64,000 bases of DNA from Asaia bogorensis_B. GTDB taxonomy: Bacteria > Pseudomonadota > Alphaproteobacteria > Acetobacterales > Acetobacteraceae. The position numbers were made by a program, and so were the translations under genes. The stretch lies in the NCBI RefSeq assembly GCF_900465315.1, contig NZ_UBIX01000010.1. One strand, written 5' to 3'. This document shows positions 41,047-49,100 of this stretch, piece by piece. Under the pieces are notes generated by a model that did no database searches, was not told where the DNA came from, and saw nothing but the letters and a program-made list of their open reading frames with translations. Each line of letters starts with the position of its first letter. Position 1 is the stretch's first letter.

Positions 41047-42150
41047 TCACGCGGCCTTGCTGGCGGAAATCTGTGCCGCCTGGGCCTCTTCACGGGCAAT
41101 CAACGCCTTGACGCGCGGTATGAGATCGCTGCCGTAAGAAAGCGCATCGGGCAAGGGATCAAAGCCGCGTATCAGAAACGTGGAAATGCCCAGACGGTGG
41201 TAATCGAGCAGCGCATCAGCCACCTGATCTGGTGTGCCCACAAGCGAGGTGGAATTCCCTTTCGCCCCCGTCAGGGCCGCGATGCCAGTCCACAGGCGCT
41301 TATCGGCGCGATGGCTGTCGCCTGCCGCCGCCAGAAGACGGCGCGAACCTTCTGCATGAATATGATTCTCCCTGCCGAAGCCTGTTCTGCTCAGCAGAGC
41401 CTGCGCTCTCGCCAGAATACCCTCGGCCTTGGCCCAGGCGCCGTCTTCGGTATCGGCAAGTATGGGCCTGAGAGAGAGCGAAAACCGGGGGAAGCGGCCA
41501 TAGGGAGCCGCCGCTGCCCTGACCTTGGCAACGGTCTCGGCAACCTGGGCATAGCTTTCTCCCCAAAGTGCATAGACGTCAGCGTGCTTCCCCGCCACTT
41601 CTATGGCCTCAGGAGAAGAGCCGCCGAAATAGACCGGTATTCCGGCGGCGTTTCGGGGCCTTATCTGTGAGCGGCCGCCGGCAACACGATAAAAGTGGCC
41701 GTCATAATCGAACGGCTCTTCCGAGCCCCATTCGAGACGTATGATGTCGAGATATTCCTGGGTACGCGCGTAGCGTTCCGATTTTGTTGTAAAATCGCCA
41801 TCTGCCTGAAATTCGATATCGCTTGCCCCGGTAATGATATGGGGGGCGACACGCCCGTTTGAGAGATGGTCGAGCGTCGCGAACTGACGCGCCGCAAGAG
41901 TGGGAGCAATAAAGCCTGGCCTGTGGGCAATCAGCAGGCCAAGCTTCGGCGCAATAGCCTGGGCATGGGCCGCTACCGTGAAGCTGTCGGGCGAGTCCGA
42001 ATGCAGCGCGAAAAGCGCACGATCAAAACCAGCGCTTTCGTGGATCTTGGCTGCGGTCTCGACATAAAGCGGGTCGAAACTTGCGCCGGTGAGCGCGATG
42101 GTTTCCGACGCGTTGCGATTGCCGACAAAGCCTATGAACTCGACAGCCAT
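41047..42150 (-). CDS. SsuD-like FMNH2-dependent monooxygenase, paralogue 3
   Basis: A 367-residue LLM enzyme starting MAVEFIGFVGNRNASETIAL. LLIAHRPGFIAPTLAARQF, ATLDHLSNGRVAPHIITGAS, PVYFGGSSPEAIEVAGKHAD and TSLVGTPDQVADALLDYHR match alkanesulfonate monooxygenase. It is the first gene of the long minus-strand unit running through the hydroxyacid dehydrogenase, aldolase, thiol dioxygenase and rhodanese genes, and is divergent from the LysR regulator, which probably controls it. Confidence 0.9.
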   Translation of the reverse strand: MAVEFIGFVGNRNASETIALTGASFDPLYVETAAKIHESAGFDRALFALHSDSPDSFTVAAHAQAIAPKLGLLIAHRPGFIAPTLAARQFATLDHLSNGRVAPHIITGASDIEFQADGDFTTKSERYARTQEYLDIIRLEWGSEEPFDYDGHFYRVAGGRSQIRPRNAAGIPVYFGGSSPEAIEVAGKHADVYALWGESYAQVAETVAKVRAAAAPYGRFPRFSLSLRPILADTEDGAWAKAEGILARAQALLSRTGFGRENHIHAEGSRRLLAAAGDSHRADKRLWTGIAALTGAKGNSTSLVGTPDQVADALLDYHRLGISTFLIRGFDPLPDALSYGSDLIPRVKALIAREEAQAAQISASKAA

Positions 42151-42266
42151 CCTGCTTCTCCCATTTACCGAATCTGTGCCGTGGTAATCCTATTTCACAT
42201 TGAGTTTTCCGATCATTCAACGCAATAATATTAAATAGACAGTTTTATATCGTTAAACGAGGTTCG
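42151..42266. promoter_or_regulatory. Divergent promoter/operator region of the LysR gene and paralogue 3 operon
   Basis: A 116-nt gap with a very AT-rich core (about 42205-42260) containing GCAATAATATTAAATAG and TTTTATATCGTTAAA. LysR-type regulators normally bind T-N11-A palindromes in exactly such divergent gaps. I cannot define one operator uniquely. GAGG just upstream of 42267 is the Shine-Dalgarno of the LysR gene. Confidence 0.45.
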
Positions 42267-43175
42267 ATGTTAGAAGCGCCCGCCCCCGCCCCACAGCGTC
42301 AGCCAAGACGCATGGCAACCAACATGCCGACAGAACTCGTCCGGTCTTTCGTGGCGATCGTCGATGCAGGCTCTATGGCACAGGCGACGGAAGCGATTTT
42401 TCTGACCCAATCAGCGCTCAGCCTCCAGATGAAACGTCTGGAAGACCTGCTGCAGCAAAAACTCTTCCGTCGTGATGGCCGGGCGCTAACACTGACAGCC
42501 GCTGGAGAGGATCTTCTGGTGAGGGCGCGACAGTTTCTGGCCTTGAACGACCAGATCGTTCAATCGATGGGTCAGGGCTTCGACCCTGAGCCGATCCATC
42601 TCGGCATGACCCAGGACTACGCGGATACCATCCTTCCTGGGGCTCTCGCGCGGTTCCACCATGCTCATCCGCGAGCCCGGCTGCGTCTGCATGTTGGCGG
42701 CACCATGGATCTGCTCGATCTGTACGACCGCAGCAAGCTCGATATCGTGCTCGGTTTCGGTCGCCATGCTGAACGTGGTGATGCGGAACTTGTCGAGGTC
42801 GCCCAGACCCGCATGATATGGCTAGGCAATCAGATACATGCAGATTCCGGCGAAGTGCCTCTGGTCCTGCTCGAACCGCCCTGCCAGTTTCGTAACGCTG
42901 TTCTCACCACGTTGCAGAATGCAGGCCGTGAGCACCGCATCCTGCTCGAGACGCCCCATCTTCCTGGCCTCAGGGCGGCCCTGAAGAGTGGGCTCGGTGC
43001 CAGCGCTCGGACAACCGGCTATGCCGCGGCTGCGGGGTTGCCAGTCATGGCCTCCGGTAGCCTGCCCAGTCTGCCCAACCTTCCGACAATACTGTTCAAA
43101 CGGCGAGGTATCTCGGAGGCAGCCGATGACCTTGCTGAATTGCTGGTGCAGGAAACCCGGGACAACCAGGAATGA
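42267..43175 (+). CDS. LysR-family transcriptional regulator of the sulfur cluster
   Basis: A 302-residue regulator with an N-terminal winged helix-turn-helix: LVRSFVAIVDAGSMAQATEA, LTQSALSLQMKRLEDLLQQK and LTLTAAGEDLL (about residues 22-80), followed by a substrate-binding-type effector domain. Its divergent position next to the monooxygenase operon makes it the likely regulator of the sulfur genes, comparable in logic to CysB/Cbl or SsuR, though the sequence does not allow assignment to one of these. ATG 42267 has a good GAGG site. Confidence 0.88.
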   Translation: MLEAPAPAPQRQPRRMATNMPTELVRSFVAIVDAGSMAQATEAIFLTQSALSLQMKRLEDLLQQKLFRRDGRALTLTAAGEDLLVRARQFLALNDQIVQSMGQGFDPEPIHLGMTQDYADTILPGALARFHHAHPRARLRLHVGGTMDLLDLYDRSKLDIVLGFGRHAERGDAELVEVAQTRMIWLGNQIHADSGEVPLVLLEPPCQFRNAVLTTLQNAGREHRILLETPHLPGLRAALKSGLGASARTTGYAAAAGLPVMASGSLPSLPNLPTILFKRRGISEAADDLAELLVQETRDNQE

Positions 43176-43284
43176 AGCTCGCATGAGAAACGTCAAACTA
43201 GAGGTTGAGCGAAACTCTGTTGGGATTTTACGAAGCTTCCGACACCATAGGGGAAAATTCCAGACATTTTAGGAGCATGACCTC

Positions 43285-43989
43285 ATGGGCGATTTCCCCA
43301 CAGCCCTCGACGCAACAGACCATAAGACCCCTTCTCTGTCAGAGCGGTTCGAGGCCCTTGAGCGCGAGCGGGAACAATCCTGGCCCGCGGAGGCTCTGAC
43401 GATCAATCGTGACCAGCGCTCCCTTCTTGTGCGCGAACATGATTTGTCAAAAGGGGCTGGCGTCGGGGATCGGTTTCCTGATGCCATACTTACGAGACTG
43501 GACGGCACGCTACTGCAGTATCCTTCAGCAGATAGCGGGCCATCAGTTCTCATCTTCTTTCGTTTCGCCGGATGCCCGGCCTGCAATATCGCGTTGCCAT
43601 TCTACCGTGATCACCTATTTCCAGAACTCAAACGCCGCAATATTGAGCTGCTTGCGATATCCCCTCAACCGATACATCTGCTCCGGGACATCAGTGACAA
43701 GCATCATCTGCCATTCACGGTTGCCTCAGATGAAGGATTGTCCCTCGCGAGGAGACTCGGGATCACCTATCGCTATGACGAACCTTCCCGAAGGTCTGCG
43801 GTCGAAAAAGGGATTGATCCCCTGACCCTGAACGGGACCGTCGCCTGGGACCTCCCTAAACCTGCGGTGTATGTGGTGGATCATGAGAAAACGATCATTT
43901 TCCGCGACGTTTCACCTGACTGGATGGAACGAACCGAAATCGCACCTATTCTAGAGGCCGTAGCAAACTTTACTCAATATTACGATTGA
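43285..43989 (+). CDS. Peroxiredoxin-like (AhpC/TSA, thioredoxin-fold) protein
   Basis: A 234-residue protein with a thioredoxin-fold redoxin domain. FRFAGCPACNIALPFYRDHL holds a CPAC redox motif at about residue 95, followed by LLAISPQPIHLLRDI and FTVASDEGLSLARRLGITY, typical of AhpC/TSA relatives. Many alphaproteobacterial homologues are annotated only as peroxiredoxin-like. It follows the LysR gene with its own AGGAG site. Protection against peroxide or sulfite-linked stress during monooxygenase activity is a plausible inferred role. Confidence 0.85.
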   Translation: MGDFPTALDATDHKTPSLSERFEALEREREQSWPAEALTINRDQRSLLVREHDLSKGAGVGDRFPDAILTRLDGTLLQYPSADSGPSVLIFFRFAGCPACNIALPFYRDHLFPELKRRNIELLAISPQPIHLLRDISDKHHLPFTVASDEGLSLARRLGITYRYDEPSRRSAVEKGIDPLTLNGTVAWDLPKPAVYVVDHEKTIIFRDVSPDWMERTEIAPILEAVANFTQYYD

Positions 43990-43997
43990 GCGTTTTT

Positions 43998-44165
43998 CAT
44001 ATAAGATTGTCGCCCTTAGCAACAAAGGTAGCGATCCGTGACAAGGCGACGTGGTCGTCGCAATCATGCGCGATCCGCCGTCGGTGGGCCATCAAATCAT
44101 AAGACTTATCGACCACACACCGCTCCGATAGCACCTTCAAACCCGTCGCTCCGTCGCGGCAGAGG
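43998..44165 (-). pseudogene. Remnant of an IS5-type transposase, C-terminal fragment
   Basis: On the minus strand an open segment reads GATGLKVLSERCVVDKSYDL then MAHRRRIAHDCDDHVALSRI and ends at TGA 43998-44000. This follows the C-terminal pattern GFKVLPRRWVVERTFAWL...RRL of IS5-family DDE transposases, with decayed key residues. No start or N-terminal part was found in the next 150 nt. It is a scar of an old insertion between the sulfur cluster and the second recombinase. Confidence 0.5.
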
Positions 44166-44353
44166 GTAACGTCGACATTGTTGATACATAAAAAGAGTTT
44201 GGAAGCACCGCTCTAGGTTATTCCATATGGCATATGGGGGCATGATGCTGCGTATGCACTCTGAGTTGTAGATATCCCGGAACCAAACCACGCCGGTTTC
44301 GGCGGTGATGTCAGCTTTCCATGCCATTTCGGTGTGGTTCTTATTGTATTGAA

Positions 44354-44440
44354 CTACTTCAGATAGATTATATTATCGGAAGTAGGGGGGATGGGCGGAA
44401 AACGGCGGCGGATGGGCTTGGAAGCGTGCCTCGAAGGCAC
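44354..44440 (+). repeat. Right copy of the bracketing repeat, with degenerate palindrome
   Basis: CTACTTCAGATAGAT (44354-44368) and ATTATCGGAAGTAG (44372-44385) form an imperfect version of the palindrome at 21709-21740. From 44372 the sequence ATTATCGGAAGTAGGG, GATGGGCG, GCGGATGGGC, GTGCCTCG repeats the copy at 21727 in the same orientation. An extra hairpin (AAGCGTGCCTCGAAGGCACGCTT, about 44423-44445) follows here. The stretch 43990-44620 has no intact gene. Confidence 0.6.
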
Positions 44441-44620
44441 GCTTCCGATGCGGCGCAGATCGTCTGTCTGCCTGTACGACCGTGCTCAATGAAGGATGTC
44501 AGTTTTCGCCTTCTTCGCGGCCGTAATTGGCACTTCCTATGGTTCCCAAAAGCAGACATGGATAGGCCATTAATCCAGCATGCTCCAGATGCTGCAATCC
44601 GCAGCTTTTGGAGATCCGTC

Positions 44621-45259
44621 ATGGAAAAATCAGCTTCGTTTCCCAAACCCACGCTCCGCGTTGCGCCCGCTTGGAATGCCGGCCGACTGGTCGGTGCCAA
44701 GCGCCCGCTTAGGGAAAAGCACGTCTGGGCGATCCGCTTTCATCTCGCCCGTGAGCAACGCATCCGCGACCGCGCCCTGTTCGATCTGGCGATCGACAGC
44801 AAGCTGCGCGGCTGCGATCTGGTTTCCCTCAAGATCAACGACGTCGTCGTCAGCGGTCAGGTTCGCCATCGGGCTTTGATTGTCCAGAAAAAGACGGGGC
44901 GCCCCGTTCAGTTCGAGATCACCCAGACAACGCGGGAGAGCCTCAAGGTCTGGCTCGACCATCACGGCGGGGCGCTGAGCGACTTCGTTTTTCCAAGCCG
45001 TCTGGGCGCTTCGGCGCATCTCAGCACGCGTCAGTACGCGCGTTTGCTCGACGAGTGGGTCACTGCGGTCGGCCTGTCGGCTGGCGAATACGGCACGCAC
45101 TCCCTACGGCGCACCAAAGTGGCGCTGATTTACAAGCGCACCGGCAATATCCGAGCCATCCAGATCCTTCTTGGCCATACCAAACTCGACAGCACTGTGC
45201 GTTATCTTGGCGTTGACGTGGAAGATGCGCTCGCCCTTTCGGAAGCGACAGACCTATAG
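44621..45259 (+). CDS. Small tyrosine recombinase/integrase
   Basis: A 212-residue site-specific recombinase consisting almost only of the catalytic domain. LRGCDLVSLKINDVVV supplies the first Arg, GTHSLRRTKVALIYK the His-x-x-Arg, LLGHTKLDSTVRYLG the His and the nucleophile Tyr. Proteins of this compact type are common on mobile DNA of alphaproteobacteria. ATG 44621 follows GGAG at seven nt; the frame is open further upstream (44321) but that part is not protein-like. The repeat at 44354-44440 lies just upstream and is a candidate recombination site. Confidence 0.88.
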   Translation: MEKSASFPKPTLRVAPAWNAGRLVGAKRPLREKHVWAIRFHLAREQRIRDRALFDLAIDSKLRGCDLVSLKINDVVVSGQVRHRALIVQKKTGRPVQFEITQTTRESLKVWLDHHGGALSDFVFPSRLGASAHLSTRQYARLLDEWVTAVGLSAGEYGTHSLRRTKVALIYKRTGNIRAIQILLGHTKLDSTVRYLGVDVEDALALSEATDL

Positions 45260-45326
45260 CGACAGAGCGCAATAAGAGATGCGTGCGGTTTGTGTACATG
45301 ATATGATGACACAAAGGAGAGCATCC

Positions 45327-45590
45327 ATGGTCCACTCCAACAATCACGAACCGCAGAAAATTGGCGTGCGGGAATTTCGCGGCAATCTGACGACGTATCT
45401 TCGTCAGGTCCGTCAGGGACAGGTCATCCTCGTCACCTCTCATGACGAGGTGGTCGCGGAATTGCGGCCGCCAGCTCCGCCTCTGCGGGCCAGGCGCGTT
45501 TCGGGCTCCTTGCGGGCCCAGTTGCGCATGGCGGATGATTTCGACCAGACGCCGCCTGATATGCTGGAAGGCCTCGACCAGCCTCTATGA
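45327..45590 (+). CDS. Type II antitoxin, Phd/YefM family
   Basis: An 87-residue DNA-binding antitoxin. GVREFRGNLTTYLRQVRQGQ and VILVTSHDEVVAELRPP are the Phd/YefM fold; the C-terminal tail (QLRMADDFDQTPPDMLEGL) is the likely toxin-neutralising segment. ATG 45327 follows AAGGAGA at ideal spacing. It overlaps the PIN toxin gene by four bases (ATGA), the standard order antitoxin-toxin with autoregulation expected. Confidence 0.92.
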   Translation: MVHSNNHEPQKIGVREFRGNLTTYLRQVRQGQVILVTSHDEVVAELRPPAPPLRARRVSGSLRAQLRMADDFDQTPPDMLEGLDQPL

Positions 45591-45973
45591 AGGTCCTGCT
45601 CGATACGCACGCCCTATTGTGGTGGCTTATGGATAGTGACCGCCTGGGGCCGGAGGCGCGGGAGCTGATCGCCGACCCGGCACACGATATCTTGGTCAGC
45701 GTCGTGTCCCTATGGGAGATCGCGCTGAAAATACGCATTGGCAAGCTTGAGGGGAATCTTGATCAGATCTTGAAAGCCGTCGAGCGAGACGGCTTGACGT
45801 GGCTTGCGGTGGAAGCCGCCCATCTCCGGAGCCTGATGGCGCTGCCGCAGCATCATCGAGACCCGTTCGATCATCTGCTTATCGCACAGGCCATAGCCGA
45901 GGATGCCCTATTTTTGTCCGAAGACGGTCATGTAGGACCTTATCCGGTCAGACAGCAACGTTGTTCGATTTAG
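45587..45973 (+). CDS. PIN-domain toxin (VapC-like ribonuclease)
   Basis: A 128-residue PIN nuclease. Acidic metal residues lie in LLDTHALLWWL (Asp6), SLWEIALK (Glu44), DPFDHLLIAQA and LFLSEDGHV. Such toxins cleave tRNA or rRNA when the antitoxin is lost. This subgroup (PIN protein partnered with Phd/YefM) is common on accessory DNA. The pair may stabilise the island. Confidence 0.92.
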   Translation: MKVLLDTHALLWWLMDSDRLGPEARELIADPAHDILVSVVSLWEIALKIRIGKLEGNLDQILKAVERDGLTWLAVEAAHLRSLMALPQHHRDPFDHLLIAQAIAEDALFLSEDGHVGPYPVRQQRCSI

Positions 45974-46112
45974 GCGAACACGGGTCCGGAAGGATCTACT
46001 ACTAACGGCTGCAGTCACGCGGCATCGCGTTTCTATTTTGAGCATCAACGCAAGCGTGCCAAAAGCCGCCTTACCTGCCGGTGCCAGAGTAAGGCGGAAA
46101 CTGTTCACCTCT

Positions 46113-49100
46113 CTAAATTTCGCGGGCGCGGATTAACGCGGCAGCAAAACGTGCGCGTGTGCCCTGGCCCATGCGTGACATGCCGCATGCATCGCGCATG
46201 CGGATGATCGCGTCGTCGTCCGAGCAGGGCGTGGCGGTCGCACGGGAGGCGAGATCGATCAGCGCTTCCATCGGGATGGTAGTGGGATCAAAGCTCTCCC
46301 CGCGCAAAAAAGTATTGAACGGAATGCGCGCGTCGGTCGGCACGGCGGAGGACCATAGGAAAATCCCGACATCCTCCTCTGTGCGGCGCACCGAGGCCGG
46401 AACCGCACGCTGGATGCGCTCCTGAATCTCGCGGCCGGCACGACCGAAGCCGTGGGCACGCGAAACCGTTCGGACGAGCAGATCCTCCCGCAGGACACGT
46501 TCGGCCTCAATCGTCTGCACAATAAGCGCGCCGAGCGTCGGCGAATAATCCTCGTTCGTGAACCGCGTGGGGTCGGCGACCACGGGTCCGGCGACCGGCG
46601 TCGCGGCGATGAACTCGTCGGGCGCACTCGCATACAGGAGTCGGGGCTCAGTGATCTCCACACCCGCTTCCACCTCTGCGGAAGGCTCCTTTTGCTCTAC
46701 CGGCTCGACATCATTCGACGCCGAGGGGGCCTCCGTCGGGACGTCGCCTGGTTCGGTGTGGATGACTATAGCTTCGGCTGCATCGCGTTTTGCACGCTCG
46801 GCACGTACCTGGCGCGCCTCCTCGAGAAATACGCGCAGAGCCCCATCGACACGCTCCACTTCGCGGGGAGCGTTGCTCCACCAGTCGGTCGACCATATGC
46901 GAATGATGTTCCAGCCGAGATTTTCGAGAACGGCCTGACGCAGACGATCGCGATCGCGTGCGGTGGCGCTGCGGTGATAGGTTGCGCCGTCGCACTCAAC
47001 GCCCGCGAGGAACGTGGCCGGCAGGTCGGGATCGACTACTCCAAGATCGACGCGAAAGCCGGAAACGCCGACCTGGGTCGTGATGTCCCACCCCTTAGCC
47101 CGAAGCATGGTTGCGACCTCGACTTCGAAGATGCTGTCGAACCCGCCGACGGACCCTTCGTGGATTCCGGCCAGTGCGGCCGCGCCGCGTTCGGCGAAGG
47201 TGAGGAACCGCCGGAGATCCCGCACGCCGACAGCTTGCGTGCGCTCGACGGCGATCTGATCGCCACGGAGCGAGCCGAAAACGATCAGTTGCTCCCGAGC
47301 GCGCGTGATCGCGACGTTGAGACGCCTCTCGCCGCCATCACGGTTCAGCGGGCCGAAATTCATCGAGATCTTGCCGGTAACGTCCGGCCCATACGTCAAT
47401 GAGAAAAGCATGACGTCGCGCTCTTCACCCTGAACGTTCTCCAAGTTCTTGACGAGCAGGGGCTCCGGCGCGGCCTCCCCTGTGAAGCGTTCGAGCGCAG
47501 GGTCCTTGCGGATCTCGGCTTCCAGGAGATCAACGATCAGCTTCTGCTGCTCCCCGTTGAACGTGACGACCCCGACCGAGCGATTGCGGCCGTCGCGCAT
47601 AATCCGCAGCGCTTCCGCGACGACCATCCGGGCTTCGGTAGGGTTAGTATGCGAGCCGTTCTTGCCAGGCTCGTAGATCCCCTTAGGCACGTAGTGGAAC
47701 GATACGGCCTGATCTGATGTCACAGGTGACGGGAATGTCACGAGATCTCCGCCATAATAGGCCTGATTGGAGAAGGCGATCAGGCTTTCATGGCGGCTCC
47801 GATAGTGCCATCCAAGGGTAATGGCCGGGATGCCGGCCCCAAGACATTCGTCGAGAATGGAATCGAGGTCCGTCATCTCATCGGACGGATCGCTGTCATC
47901 TGCGGCCTTGCCCGAGGCGAAGAAATCCGTCGGCGGCAGTTGCTTGGGATCGCCGACGACGATCACCTGACGTCCACGCCCGATCGCGCCGATCGCGTCC
48001 CACGTCGCGATCTGGGAAGCCTCGTCGAAGATCACAAGATCGAACGGCTCCGCGCCTGTTGGCAAATACTGCGCCACCGAAAGGGGACTCATCATCAGGC
48101 AGGGCGTCAATGTCCGCAAGGCACCGGGCATCTTCTCTGCGAGCTGGCGCACAGGCAAATGACGGGCCTTCTTGGCCATCTCACGCGTGAGAACCTTGTA
48201 TTCCGGGTCGTTCTGGCGCGCTGCCTCGCCGGGAATGCGTCCCGCCAGTTGAGCGCGGATGAGCCGAGTGGAGAGCGACTTCAGCTTCTCGTCGAGCTCA
48301 CGGAAGCGGATGATTCGTCCTTCATGCGTCGCCGCGACGAACCCGCTCAGCAGTGCGGAATCGGTCACCGCATGCATGGTCCACCAGCGCGCATAATTGC
48401 CTTCGAAAACCGCGACCACATCCCCGCGCGCGACCACACCTTGCTCGATCGCCTCCACAAGAGGCGTGAGGCCGAGCTGTGCTGCCAGATGACTGGCTCG
48501 CCGCCACGAGCACCAGTCGCGCAGTTCCCGGGCCGCTTCCTGCCAGCCTCGCAGGGTCGCCTGCAGCGTGCCCAGCCATGCGGGATCGCGGGCGCCTGCC
48601 AATGCCTTCGTATTGCTGGCGCTACAGGCGTCGAGGGCCATAAGGGCTGCGCCGAGAGCGGCATACGAGGACCTGAAGCGTGTCAGCGTCGCATGGACCG
48701 ATCCACCGGGTGCGAGCAGGTCGCGCCCCTCGCCGAGCAAGGCCTTCAGATGGGCTCGCGACGACAGAAGCGCGGTGGTGCCGGAGACGCACGCCCCTAC
48801 GCATGAACGTGTCTTCTGTCCCCAGGCGAGCGCCGCGTCGATCCGGTCGAAATCCGTCGAAAGACCCGACCAGAGCGCGCCAATCTGCGCCGAATGTGTT
48901 GCGGCCTCGATTCGGCTCGCCAGCGCGCCGCGCTCGACCACCGCGATCAAATCGGCCTCGCAATCCTCCGGCATTGCGATTGCATGCGGCTCGAGGCGCT
49001 TGCGAAGCGCCTTCTGCGCCATGCTGCGCGACAGCAGCCACTTCTCCTTCGCCCCTTGCCACTCTTTCAGCAGATCGACGACCGGGAGCATATGGACGCT

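Noticed and set aside
27549..42150. SsuD-like paralogues as assembly duplicates
   Set aside because: The three proteins differ throughout at the residue level while keeping motifs, so they are true paralogues.
44106..44327. 73-codon minus-strand frame between the IS scar and the repeat
   Set aside because: No ribosome-binding site, no recognisable domain and no neighbours supporting it.
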